Shown here one piece after another: positions 1-13,600 of a DNA stretch of 64,000 nucleotides. Below the pieces are notes generated by a model that saw nothing but the letters and a program-made list of their open reading frames with translations, ran no database searches and was not told the origin of the DNA. The DNA is from Litsea cubeba. Taxonomy: Eukaryota > Streptophyta > Magnoliopsida > Laurales > Lauraceae. Numbering within the stretch: position 1 is the stretch's first letter; each line of letters opens with the position of its first letter. The stretch spans positions 71,889,272-71,953,271 of the forward strand of contig CM022948.1 in assembly GCA_012931725.1 (NCBI GenBank), written 5' to 3'. The position numbers and the translations under genes were made by a program.

Positions 1-1004
1 CAAATGTTGGGTCAAGAATAACCATCCCTGAGATCCACCTTTTGGGTAAAACATTTGATCTTGCCACTACGACAAACGTAAAGGCACGATTACTATTCAA
101 TATTGGATCAAATCATTACTTTTAAGGCATGATTCACTACCATCCATACACCCAAATCGTCGTGTAACAGGCACAACCATAGGCCGTGTCGTGCCGGTCT
201 ATGCCCTCTATAGGACTATTTGCACAGAATTTTAATTGACTTATCAAATTTGCAAAAGTCTACAGGCCACCGATGGGGAGCTCGGAATGTCGGTGCAGGT
301 AGCAGGGCTCATCAAATTTTAGAATAGTCTAAATTAGGTTATAGATTAGAGATTTTACATTTATTTTGATAGATTTCTTTTATATTTATATTTTTATAAT
401 ATTTTAAAATATTACCATAATTTATTTTTTTGGCCCGAACTTAGAACGGGCCTTTGTTACTAGTTGATGGAATATGATTTTATCTAATTATCTACATCAT
501 CTCTCAAGATCAAATCGGTGATTATTCAACCAGTAATAGGGCTGTCTAGGTTTAACCAGGGCTTTAAATGGATCAAGCCCGCGATTTAAAGAAGAACTCA
601 TAGATTCAATTCAATCAATCTTTCCTTCTCTTACCAGGCGCGATCCGGCCCAACCCATAAAAATTATAGCAGTCGATGGGCTGGGCCCAGTCATGAGAGA
701 AGACTTTTGAAGACTTGAGTACAATAGTAAGATCTCAAACTCAGACATCAACAGAGAAATATTTGTTTTCACATGAACATGTTCATCTCAAAAACAAAAC
801 ATGGATACTAATACCAGAAAGTCCAAAACCATAACATGATAACAATAACATTGGAAGAGAAAAATAGAGACAATAACAAGAATCTAATAATGAAATAACC
901 ATCTAAAGCTAATAGTAATATAAGTATCATTGACTAATATAATCTTCTCCTTCCTAAACCATGTCTCATGTATGATTGAAGAAGATTAAGGACATGGGTC
1001 ATGT
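1..1004. other. Intergenic, AT-rich, no gene seen
   Basis: No coding potential was recognised. Positions 900-1004 lie just downstream of the phytocyanin stop codon (minus strand) and probably contain its 3' UTR and polyadenylation region. A G+C-richer patch around 540-690 with a 'gggctgggccc' motif resembles the interior of the hAT MITEs found elsewhere in the window, but no TIR or TSD could be set. Confidence 0.5.
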
Positions 1005-2320
1005 TCACTGCAGCATAGCTGATTCCGAGAACAGCAACACAAGTGTGGTAAGTGCCAACAAGATCGATGGAGAGGACGCCATTGTAGTGATCGCAGAGCT
1101 TGGAAGGGGGGATGGGGAAGGTGAATTTGCTGAGTCTGGATGGTGTCCTGGATGGGGAGATGGATGCAGGGCCATCACATCGACGATCAGCCTCTGGCCA
1201 TTCTTGCAATGATCAGGGACACCACTTATGAAGTAGATTAGACCAGGTTTTTCGAGCTTATAAATGGTCTTCCCATCACTGAAAGTGGAGATTGGATTGA
1301 TTGCAACGCAATGGTAGTATCCTTTTTTATCCACCACAAGCACCGAATCATTCTTGTAATCAAATTCTGGAATTTGAAAAAAAAAAAAAAAAAAGGCAAC
1401 AAACAATAGAGGGGTTAGAGTCTCAATTGAGGGTTATTCATGATATGGACTTTTTGACACAAATGACTATACCACTGTATATATCTAATTCTCATCTTTC
1501 AGTAAAATAGTGTTGATTTGGTGGACAGTTTCATGGTTGAACAAGATACTCTTAATTTGTCTCATTCCAATTTATGAATGTTTCTCAATAGGGTTTTCTC
1601 TGCTACCAAAACAAAATGGGCCACTTTGGGAGAAACATGTGGGGATAATTTGGATATAAACTAGGAAAAGTGCAACCTATTCAATCAATAATCACCATTA
1701 GATTTACACGGTTATAAATAACCACTTAATGAAACTAAAAAAATGGCTGAACGCTTATCTACAATTGTTTATCTAAATTCACCAATCTAACTAAGATGCA
1801 TGGTTTTGGCCAGAGAAGTTTCATGACAGGAGGAAACCAGTCACCATGTAAACAATTACAGGGTCTTCTCGTGTTCTTGACAATTGATATAAACAGGTGA
1901 ATCAAGAATTCAAGATAGCATAATATATAGACAGAGATGGCGCACACAACTAAATGGATAAAGATTCTCATAAACTATTTGTTCATGATCACTGTTAGTA
2001 CTATAAGCGTAATTAAATTTAACAAATATAATTACCACCCCTACATTTCAAAGGTGAGTGATCTTAAGCCAGAGAAACTTAAAACCAGGGAGGAAAAAAA
2101 AAAAACCAACACCACTATTCAACACCCACTTACCCAGAGAATCTCCAACTTGGAATCTTTTTTTGGAAGCCCATTGGTTGTAGACATCTGTGCCATTGGA
2201 AGTGGGCTCAGTCCAGCCCATGCTATCACCCACCTTGAATTCATGTGAAGCTGCAGCAGCTATGTTGCCGGCAGCCGCCATTGCGATGAGCACAACAAAG
2301 AGACCCAAGAAAGAAGCCAT
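1005..2320 (-). CDS. Early-nodulin-like phytocyanin (ENODL), GPI-anchored type
   Basis: Two exons on the minus strand, 2320-2134 and 1366-1005, split by an intron with GT at 2133 and AG at 1367-1368. The splice restores the frame at GDSLEFDYKNDSVLVV and gives 182 aa. Residues 1-24 are a hydrophobic signal peptide ending AAAA. The plastocyanin-like domain spans about 25-128, with the disulfide cysteines Cys82 and Cys116. A Ser/Pro-rich, arabinogalactan-like stretch (about 130-150) and a hydrophobic C-terminal tail follow, as in GPI-anchored members. The type I copper ligands are missing: the expected Cys in YFISG is Ser110, and no His occupies the first ligand position near Asp69. His115 and Gln120 remain. 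That pattern defines ENODL proteins, which are thought to act at the cell surface without redox activity. Exon 1 starts at the first ATG and encodes a complete signal peptide. Confidence in family is high; the exact paralogue is unknown. Confidence 0.9.
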
Positions 2321-2440
2321 TCTTCTTTCTTTTCTTCTTCTTGTTTGTGTAGGCTAGAAGGCTTGAACTTGAGTTGCAAGTATAGAGGAAGAACTGGGCG
2401 TTTGATTGGTGATTCCAACCTTGTGAGAGTACTAGAAGCA

Positions 2441-2450
2441 GATATAAAGG
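2441..2450 (-). promoter_or_regulatory. Possible TATA box of the phytocyanin gene
   Basis: On the minus strand the bases read CCTTTATATC, about 120 bases upstream of the ATG at 2320. Position and composition suit a plant TATA element. Transcript evidence is not visible here. Confidence 0.35.
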
Positions 2451-4690
2451 AGTAGGGAGATGGGAGTGGTTAGTTATAGGCAGTTATCTTTTGGTAGTGA
2501 ACAAGGTTGGGAACGTGGGCAGTTACCAGTCGTCGGATACTTGGATTCAAAGAAGCGAACGTGGTACGTGTAAGAAACGTCTAGAAGATGATGGATTGGA
2601 CATGGACTGGACCAACCTGGGACAAGAATGAGCCCGGCCCACTTTGGAATGGATCTGGTAAGAACGGGCTGGTCCATGATTTTTTAGAGAAAGATCCGTA
2701 TATGTTTTAGCTGTTAAAGGTTTGGCAAATGGGCTGCCTTTTGAACTGATACAAGATGGGCTTGGATCTAAGCTTTAGGCCCAATGGAGTTATAAAACCT
2801 TAGTTTAACAAGCTCAATTAGAATAAGCTTTGGACTTGCCCATATGTAATTCCAGCTAAAACGATGTTGCCGGTCACGAAGAGGACTAAACTATAATTTT
2901 AGATGATCGAGATTGGCTTAAAATGCATCCCAAATTTAATTACAAAGTTCCTGTTGGATCATATAGACAGGCACAAAAAGGTCCATTTAAACCAAACAGT
3001 CCACCTGAAACTGACTAAACGAAAGCCCAAATCACTTTCATGCCTGGTGAACCAAGCCAGCCAGGTGGGTGTCTTTCTTCCCACACCATAAGTGCAGAAC
3101 GTGGCCTAAACTTGAGTAAATTCAGTAACAACTCAATTTAAAATTTGTTACATTCTTCAAAAACTGCTAAATGAGAATTTTTTTTATTAGCAATGTTTAA
3201 AGGGAGGCGGTGTTGTAATGACCGTCAGTTACAGTCTGCACCGTTCAGAACGCCCACTGAGGCCCACCTTATGATCCATCCAAATTGACCACTCATTTAT
3301 AATCCTCTTATAGGAACTGAATCTCATGATTCTGCATAGATTTAGATGAGCTAGACCGTTGGATTGAGGGTTAATTTTTCTTCTTTGATATAAAGCTATT
3401 AAACTTATGGACTATGGATGAAGGGATTAAGAGGTATTAGATTTACTTCAACTTTGATATGTAAGTTAGCCCCACTTGAATCTTTCAGTCACCATTGTCC
3501 CATGACCAATGGGTTCTCACGGTGTGCCCCAATAGGTGGTCCACACCAGTAAACCGTAAAGATGATCCTTATAGGACCGCCTGACCCATGTTTAAATATG
3601 TAAATATTTTATTCTCCAAAGACATCCAAACGCCCCCTAAAGATGTTTACAAGTGATTCTTTTCTTTTATTTGAGCGATAATGCAACTTCATTTATAGTG
3701 ATCAGTAATGAGAATCTGTAGTGATAAGAGGCCAAGTTAAAACCAAAGGGTTTAAAATATCTCATGCCCAAGAAACTTTTGCAAGTTCTTCTTTTAAGTT
3801 GGCTTATTTCCTTCATGGTCTTTCCTTTAATTACATGTAATTAGAAAACTTTTCTTCAAAGATTGATGGATGGTTGTGATTGAATCATAGGACTCTGTTA
3901 AGCTAGGGATTTACATTATTTTGATATTCCACTGACTGGCTAGGATTTTTATTAAAGGCTTGGAGAGTTTTAAATATAATTTAGTATATGAAAGGGGCTT
4001 TCCATTCATCTTTGGTATCTCTTACACAATATCAATAAAAGTCTTTTTTTTCAAAAAATAAAAAATAAAAAAAGGATTCTCTGCTATGGCTCTTTATTTA
4101 CATAGGATTTACTGTATTAAGAATTTTCTGATTTGGGCTAGCGATGACACAGAGAATAATGACATGGGCCTAGAAATCCCCAGACTCTAAGAAAACCATC
4201 TGGTCAAGTACAAGGCGAGGTAGGTGGGAGTCAGGGAAGCCCGAGTTTACCTCGAATATACCCATGACGGAGCATGGCACGTACCCTATAACGGGGCAGA
4301 TTTGGTATCATGTACCATCATAGCGTTAACAAGGATCAAACCTGATCCAGTTTCGACTAAAATATTTCATTAGGGCAGCTAACTCAGTTGTGAAGTTTGA
4401 AAAAGGTTAAGAGCTATGAACAAACTAGAAATCCTTCCTCACTTTCATGAATCCAGAGAATTCCTTGCAGCCAAACAAGTCCCTATGCAATCCGACAGTA
4501 CTATCCTTGCCTCGAATCAATGGAAAATCATTTGGCCTCCATTTATTCATACAAAATACACATCCAATATCATAATGGCTTACCCCATTCAAAAAGATGG
4601 CAATCCTTTACCATCCTTACCAATTTTGAAAAAATGGTGTTTTTTTTTTTTCCCCACCTGTTGAACCCTAATTGAAGGTCTAAAGATACA
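2451..4690. other. Intergenic region, no gene seen
   Basis: No supported ORF. The stretch 3190-3640 carries phrases also present inside the MITE at 32145-32507 (for example 'gttgaatcgagggtt'-like and 'ggactatggatgaa'-like segments), so it is probably an old relative of that element, but no ends or TSD could be placed. Confidence 0.4.
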
Positions 4691-5013
4691 AGGTGCAATG
4701 AAGATCATATGCACCATAAATAGCAAGAGACTAGGAACAAAAACTTCCGGCTTCCACAAGGATGGAACTACAATAGCTCTCAAGAATTCCATCTACATTT
4801 GGCAACATGAGTGGAGAAACCAGCCACAAACCTGCCTGCCCAGTGCTTGTGCAAAAACTAACATGAAGTCGGTCCATTTTATGGTCTCCAATGAACTTTA
4901 GTGAATCCGCAGCACAGAACACAGAATGGCAGAACCTGAAAGAGGCAATCCAACACCAAGTTGCCGCAGACCGCCCAGAACCTAACAGCAGATCATCTCA
5001 ATGACTGGTGCCT
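4690..5013 (-). other. Possible 3'-UTR exon of the FTSHI2 gene
   Basis: On the minus strand a pyrimidine-rich tract followed by AG near 5013 precedes an exon-like block of more balanced composition that fades near 4690. No protein is encoded. It lies about 850 bases beyond the FTSHI2 stop at 5862 in the same orientation, so a spliced 3' UTR is plausible. This is inference only. Confidence 0.25.
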
Positions 5014-5605
5014 GAAAATTAAAAAAAGGTCATTACAGTAGGGTTCTTTATGCATTCCTGTGAAAGAGCACAAGACAGATATTTCCAAATAAACAGAAGT
5101 CAGGTTAAAAAGAGTACCACAAGGTAAACTGATGGACCCAACCCTCCTCTCATGATTGTTGAATAGCCCAAACATCGACCTAATCAAATGGATAGTCACT
5201 GCAAACTAAATCAGTAATGTGAGTTATAACACATCAATAAATTAGCACCTATTCAATCTATTGGTGCACCTCACAGTGATGAGTATATTGGAGCCCATCA
5301 CCACCTAGAGACAGGCTGTGGTCCAAAGTTTGTTGCCATACAATATCAATCCTGCCTGTAGAGATTTGCTCAACATCATTTATGTGATATGTTAAGATTT
5401 CTCTCTCCTCCCTCACTAGACCAGTTATCACTGTTCAGTTGAATAATATTACACATGTGAGTTAAGAGTGTCATCTACACAGATTCATTCTAGCAATTCA
5501 TATCACTTTGATTAAAATGCATACCAGAGCCGACACACCAGCTGCTAATATGTAACCCTCCGGTGGTGCGTGCATGTGGTTGGGGTGTGTGCTGGCGTGC
5601 GTGTG

Positions 5606-5661
5606 GATGAGGAGAGAGAAGAGAGAGAAAGAGAGGAGAGAGAGGAGAGAGAGGAGAGAGA
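5606..5661. repeat. GA-rich microsatellite
   Basis: Imperfect (GA)n with GAGAGAGGA units. It follows a GT/TG-rich stretch at 5555-5600. Confidence 0.9.
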
Positions 5662-5861
5662 GAGTTTGCATGCTGGGGCCTCTTCTTGTGAAGGTAAATA
5701 ACGGATTACTAAATCGGGAGTTTCTAATATACCCTTAAAAATCTGCAGTTTTGCACAGTTGGGCCTTTTCTTATGAATGAAATAATGGATTACAACAATA
5801 CAGAAACTAGAAAAATGTAATAATTACCATAAGGAAAAGCACTGGGACAATGATTCACATC

Positions 5862-8800
5862 TCATGCATTGCCACTAGCGACTTTCTCCTTAGCCATCAT
5901 CATTTCCTGAAAATGTGCGCGCTTGGCATTCCGAACATCAATAATATTGGGTGGCAGAGGTTCAAGACATCCATATTTCTGAACCAAGTTAAAGAACTGC
6001 TGCTTGGAGAGACTTTTCTTCTGGATGAGTTCATCAACTACAGATTCCACGAGCCCTCGGTTGCGTTGCAAGATCTGCAACATGGATAGCAAATTGTTAG
6101 TCGTATTTTACTTGGTTATTTAACTTTCTTTTTTTCTTTCTGTAATAGTTAGTTATTTAACTTAAGATCTTAAAAGAGTAACTAAGATGCTTCTTTTACA
6201 AAAGGGTGATACCTCTTTTGCTCGTTGATAACAAATATTAAGAATACGCAGAGCCTCCAAATCAATTTCCTGATGATGGAAATATTGTAGAACAATTTCA
6301 TGCATGACCAGAAATGTAACCACAATCATACAATATTAGTAAAATATGCTGAAGTCAGAAGGAAATGTTCACTGTACATTAAGTCGATCTGTGACCCAGA
6401 AGTTAGATAACCCATAATGTTTCTCTGAAAGGCCACCAAGAACAAAGCTACGCGCTGCTGACCTTGCATTGTCTGCAGTTTCTGCCCATATTGTGCTCAA
6501 CTGTAAAATATTCCATCATGTTAGAAACCATCCGTGTGCATAATAAAGCCAGAAACAAGATATCCATGTCTCTGAAGACAAATATACCATGTTTCATCAG
6601 TATGTGTTGAGATTTAAAAAAAAACACTTAATGCATGCTGGGTGTGTTAACCCAGGAAAGCTAATACGCGCACTCACATGCATATTTACAAGGAAAACTA
6701 ACGCATACACATGCCCAGACACATGCCAATACTAAGTACATGCGCAGGAAGGAAGCAAGTGAAGGTTAACTGATAAAATTTATGTTTTTGTTAATTTATT
6801 ACTAATCATTTAAAACCATAATTCTTCAGATTTTCTCAAATAACATCCTAAGAAAAAATCTAATTTGAAAAAACTCTTAAATTTCCAACACATAACTTCT
6901 CAAAACTTTGTGAGCGCGATTGAAATATTGAAATACTAGGGCTCGCTGCGATAAATTTAAACCATTCAAAATAATTCCCTTCTCCTTGTTTTAGCACTGA
7001 GACTTGGTTGTCACTCCAATCAAAGTGGGACTCATGTCGGATTGATCAAATGTAAATCAGTCCGTCCACAATTATTTAATGAAATTTGTTGATTGGCTAA
7101 TTGTGATTGTTTGATGGGTCTCGATATTGCGGTTAGCATGGACGAGAGGATAGCATTGAGAGCCATTCACTAAGTCATGATAAGGTGATAGGTGAAAGGT
7201 TAAATGGTTCGATAATGCAAAGTTAGGAGTCAGGATCACTTGAGTGTCTCACTCACACTTCCTATGAGGGGTGTGAATCATTACACTAGTTTCTACATAT
7301 CAAAAATCCAAACAACTCAAAATAAATTCCTCCATTTCCATGGGCTATCTCCAAAGTTTACTCCAATAGAAGTTGATCCCACCTTAAATTTAAGCATATC
7401 ATTAAGAATGTCAAACACTCAATCTTACAATAGAACCTAATTTATTAGACTAAAAATATTGGGACATCCACTGAAGGGGAGGGCGTTTAATATGAATGCT
7501 TTTGATTTTTGATAGGGAGGGCCCCGGTGGAGTTCCATTCACCTTATAGAAGCATGGGTAAGACTCGAGGTTGGTTTTGTTTGTTGGGGGGGGGGGGGGC
7601 ACTTGGTTCCACCCCTGCACAAAAGAACACGCATGCAATCATGCATGCATAACACATGAATCAGTACTGGTGCCAAACTGACACATAACTGACCAATTTT
7701 CACTGTTGGAGTTAAAACATAAAACCACCGACTTAGAAAACCAACAAGTTTGAGGTGCTAAAAATCACTGGATTGAAGAGCAATATTTAGCACACCTCGA
7801 ATCCACAAACAGTATCATTTCCCAACTCTCCATAACTGTCATACACTAGGTGGGCCCCGCAATAGGCATCGAAAGATATGCATGAAATAAGCAATCTGAT
7901 TTCTGAATATGTTCAATCCAAATGAATATAGCTCAGATGTTAAGCAAGATAATCAAACAATATTGTGAAGATCATTTTTATCTTATTAGCTGGTGAGTTG
8001 CAAAACTGAGAGAATGACCTCAAGAATGCAAGCAGAGCATTTAATGAAATAATAAAATCATAAATAATAAAGTTAGCTTACCTTGTCCTCACCATACCAA
8101 ATTTCATCTGCTGCACGTGGTGCTACTTGAACAGTGATATGATCTAGGAGAGACTGTCGACTGCATGCAAGTTCAAAAAAAAAAAAAAAAAGATCAAGAA
8201 GATACCTTCTAAAAATCTAGCGAAGGCAATGCCTCAGTACGTTTGTGTGTGTAAAACAAAATAAGATACCCCTTCTGCAAGCACATCTCTTTTGGCATTG
8301 CCCCTCATATTAATGGCAATCTAATTGAAAGAAGAGAAATACGTATTTGTTTAGTTAAAGGCAACATCCAACACACCTAAGCAATCCTTCACTAAATTTC
8401 ATGTGATCCATTTTCACTCGAACATAACCCAGTTCTCTGCCTGCTCTAGGTGCAATCGTCACCTATTCAAATAATGACATGATTTGCAAATTAGTGCAGC
8501 ACAATGTGATTGCTAATAATAATTTGACATTAGCAAAAATGTTCACAGATTCTTGAGAATAATTGAAGTACAGGCTTGTGGATTTAAATAACATTTTAAC
8601 TACACAAACAAGAAAAAGTATGGAAGGAACATATGGTTTCGATGGCATCACATAGTTAACAGGAAACTGATTTTCTTTCAGGAATAACTATGTTTCAATA
8701 TTTCTAGTTCCCGAACTTTCTATCAGAAACAAAAGTTTCAAGATAAAAAAGAGGAATCCTAGAAGACAATATAGTACAAAATTTGTATAATTTAATGGAA

Positions 8801-10615
8801 ACACCAAAGAAGCCAAATTTATTTCACACTTTTTTTCCATTTTGTGCGTACACGCTACACAAGCGGGCAGATGCCTCAGAGCTTATAGGGAAACTGAACT
8901 AACTAAAGGTTACCAAAGAGCCAACATAATCAAATCTATCATTTATAACCAATTCCCAAAGATTTGGTAATGAACCAAAACATACATAATGGCATAAGTT
9001 TAAACTATGACAGTAATACCAGCAATCCAGCATTCATTAGAAACAAAATATGACAATATTTAATTAAACAATGTAACAACAAAAGATGAGTACTGCACTT
9101 ACAAATTCAATATTGTTTAAATCGGGAAAATTCACAGCTACAACAGCCATGGCAGCTTCATTAAGAGCTACCTGCTTCCACATCTCCGAGCTTCTATCCT
9201 TTTTATCAAGCATTCCTCTGTCTTCTATTTGTGCAGCTTGTAGTAAGTCGTCAGTTGTTATCTACATAAATTGTAAGGGGATTTTTGTAACAATCAGAAA
9301 GGATCCATCTTCAAGAAATTCTATTTAAACTTTTCCTCGAAAAAAAGAAAGAAAGAAAGAAAAAAAAAACGCAGATCCAGGTCAAGGATATTGCCATCAA
9401 GTGATTGAATGATAAATGGAATAAATACATTCCCACCAATTTCTGTTTTCCTAAAGTCAATCTACAGATAACATAATTCCTCCTACCACCCAGCAGATCT
9501 TTACACTACAGCTCACGTGGTATTCGTCCACATGCAAGACAAAACTAATGTCTGTAATGAGAGACATTGCTGCAAAATAGGGTTGGAAAAAGTAAAATAT
9601 TAAAAAAAAAAAAAAAAAACAACCAATGACGAGATAGTTGGCACCTATAAAAGAAATTAGAGAATGATAGGGAATGGGACAAAGGAACTGTAATTTGTGA
9701 AGGATGAAAACTGAAAAGACAACCAGAAAGCGGCTAGGTAATAATTAGACCAAAATGATGATGATGATGACGACGACGACATACAAGACGACAAATAGAA
9801 AATGTCACCATAGTGCTTGTTATATATTTCAGACATAATATGGCAACCTCTCACAGAATTGCAATTTGATAAATCCAAAAATTCCTAGTTCTTCATCCAA
9901 ATTACTCCAAAAAAAAAAATGTATGTATGCTACTATAACAAAAATAAGGTGAAGTTTATAGAGACCTAGGCAAATGGTTTTACTTTCCTTTTAATGCTCT
10001 TTGATTCTTTACTCTTTATCGTGAGGGTGCATTTTTTTAACTTTTTAAAAATAGTATTGATACAATTCATTTAAGAAAAATATTAAATTTCCAATGCCCC
10101 ATTGGAAACTTCATAAGGAACGTGACCTGATACTGAACTCCTACCAAATGAAAAACTGGATTACATAGGTATGGTTGGATACACAGATGCTAACATAGGT
10201 ATCCCCTTCAAACAGACATAGAACTCTTGATCCTTTAGTTATTTAGAATTAAAGTTGAGTCTTGCTAATTAGGCTACCTTGGCAACTCAATTTACTATTA
10301 CAGTGATGGTTACTCCACAGTCCACACAGCTTGTGTTACTGCTTTTAACATTCTTTTCCCACGGAGTGAAATTCACTATTGTTCTACCTTGAGAACTCAA
10401 TTCCCTATGGTGTCAAATGATTTGTGGATCAGGAACACCCAAATGGCTTAATGTATACTACTTTTTACTCAATTGTAGGCACCTTCAGTTAACCAAGTGC
10501 TCAAGGCATCAGCTCCAATAACAGTAGGAACCTTCAGTTAACCAAGTGCTCAAAGCATCAGCTCCAATAACATGTTTCTTTGCTTCATTTATCTCTTTCC
10601 TTTTTTGAGTGTGTG

Positions 10616-10662
<47 letters not shown>

Positions 10663-13600
10663 CATTACGCATAAACCGATGTAAAAAAAAAAAATCTTAG
10701 GTTTCCAAATAGTCAACCATGTAAACATTAACTTGAACTCTCCAAAGCTACCAAAAAGATCAAATAATACCTCAGACCTTCCATCACGCATCATATTAAT
10801 AGCTGCAACCTCAATTATGTTAGCTAGTTCGGCACCCACCATTCCCTCAGTCATACTAGAAACAGCCATATAGTCTACATCATCAGCCATTGGCTTCTTA
10901 CGAGCATGGACCTGTATAACACAAGCAACAATTGAATATCTTAAACATCTATGGAAAAAATATTCACATTTTTTATTAAGTAGAAGTGTAGAACAGTAAG
11001 AAAAAAAAAAGAAATTGAACTAAAAAAATCATTTAATAGATAGGCAACACACAACATTTTTTCCATCAGAAGTAACACAAAATCTTACATATAATTAAAT
11101 GTTTTGAAGTTTATATCTCAAATTTGACTTAATACAAGTGACTCATAGTTTTGGATAAATTATAGATAATGCAGCTTGATGAGAACCTGTATAAAAAATG
11201 ATGCACTAAAAAGCAACTGTAAATCATGCTTTCTACAAACCATCATCCAGAACCAAAAAAAAACTAAAATATAGTCTTCAAAGTTACTTTATCATTATAA
11301 TTGGAAGATCTATTCAAGTTTTTCTATTGCAAAATGGTAATCTAAAAAAGGTGCAACTTATATGTGTGTAAATGTGGTAACAAAGTCCATGGTGCTACCT
11401 TTAGAATTTCAACTCGACCAATGAGACTGGGTTTAGGAATAAAAATTTTCCGATCAAACCGGCCAGGCCTCACAAGTGCTGGATCTAGAATATCTGGTCT
11501 ATTGGTGGCAGCAATGGTGATCACATTGCCTCTTCCTTCAAAGCCATCCAAACATACCAGGAGCTGCAGTAAATCGTATCAAGGACTGCAGTGAATATAT
11601 AACTATTGGGTAAACTTAAATAATTAGCATAAATCAAACATCCCCCATCCAACCTGATTGAGCGTAGCATCACGCTCTTGCCCCCCAGAACCCTTAATCA
11701 AACCACGTTCCCTCCCAACAGCATCCAGCTCATCAATAAAGACTACGGATGGTGCCTACACATATCAACATGTCAATCAATTGTAAAACACCACGAACTG
11801 ATGAAAATCATATAAAAACATCTCCAGTAACAGATAGCAGCACAACTTAACAAGTAAGGAAAACAACAGATTAAAAAATTAAATAAAATGTTTCACTTTT
11901 CCTGGTGCTATATTACTATGGTATTCTGGCACCAAGATAAAGGGATCGATGGATGTGAAGATCACTGTTAGCAATCAATTTTAGATCGTTTCGAATGGGC
12001 AGGAAAAAATTGATCGATTCATCAATGGATTGAACTGAACAGCCCTATCTAAAAATTTTGATCCAAATTTCAAACTTGTTCATCTCTGTTCAGTCATTTC
12101 AGTCCAGATTCAAAGTGTTCCAAATATTCATTTTTTTTTTTTTTAGATTCAATTTGACTTAGGTACTAATTTGCTTCGTTGTAGTGCAGGGATTATGTGA
12201 ATCTATTTATTTTATGCTATTTTAGAATATAAAACTGATAATTGGAGATGAGGGCTGAAAATAAATATCATAATTTCACAATATCAGACATAACGTATAA
12301 TTTATTTATGGCATGCAGAAATAACACATTCAATTGATAACTTAAGAATGAATTTAAGATACACAGTATATAATGTTAATTTCACTTTTTTGATGACGTG
12401 GAAGGTAATAATATGCAAGAAGATCAAGTACTGGTCCAAGGATTGCATTTTCTAGAAACATATGATCATGTGTGTGGGATCTGGACACATGTTTAGAAGC
12501 TTCGGAAAAGATTCAGCCCCAAAAGGTGCCAAAATATTCATAGAATGAACTGTTTTGATATGACGATTGCTCAATTGGACTGGTATTTAATTTCTATAAT
12601 TTATTGGGCCCAATTTACAATTGGATCTGAACCCAGGACCACTCGAGCCCATCTAGTAGGATCAGTAAAGGAATCATAACTTAATTGTATTAAGGATTTA
12701 TTAGGAGTTTAAGGTTCATTTTTATTGAAAACAATATATAAACATAAATAAGAAACAGCTGGCGAGGACAGTATGCTGGAAGACTTTCAACATTGTGAAG
12801 AATCAGCCCTTAGGCTTCCTTTATGCTGTGAAGGTTGCTGAGTTGAGTCCATTACTCAGTCATACACAGGTTTGTGTGGTTAGGTGCTCATTTTCTCTTC
12901 TCCTTGCTGTTTTGGTGCAATTCTAGAGATCAAGTAGTTTCTGAATTATGCAGTAAGGAAGGACAACACTTAGTTGGAGTTGCAACCCTTCTAGAATCTA
13001 GATTGATTGGAGCCTGTATCATTTTACTATTTTTCATATTTTTAAAATATATTTACATATTTCTAAAATTTACTGAAAAGAAACTCTAAAATGAAACATT
13101 GAAAATGCTGAACCAGCTGAAAAGTTTCAGTCTGGAATGAAACCAAACCAGGGACAAAAATGAAATTGACAAAGAGAAAAACAAAATTGACAACTATGAG
13201 ACCAACACTTGATTCAGTGGGTTTCACCATCTTTTAAAAAAAATCAGATAAGGCTCACCATCTTAAGTTTTTGCCATACTTCAAAAAAGGACACAAGTTT
13301 CAAAAAAATTTAAATTAGGGCCTAAGTTTTCTAGTAAGTTTTCAAATAATGGTGTCTGGCCATATAAAGGTATTTTCCGGCGACTTTTTCCCTTAGTTTT
13401 TAAAAAATACCCAAATTACCCTTCATAGGAACAAAACTCTCCTTCACTTACTCCATCTTCTCCTCCTTTCCTTCATTGGCGTCCTCATGGACCATGGTGA
13501 TCAACGGCAACCAACACGCCATGATGATCGGTGTCATGGAGTTGCTACCAAAAGCATGCCATGGCTTTACATGAAGGATAATTTGAGTACGTTAAAAAAC

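Noticed and set aside
12560..12870. Possible copia LTR fragment in FTSHI2 intron 2
   Set aside because: Some LTR-like features (TATATAAA-type stretch), but no terminal TG/CA pair or TSD could be fixed.
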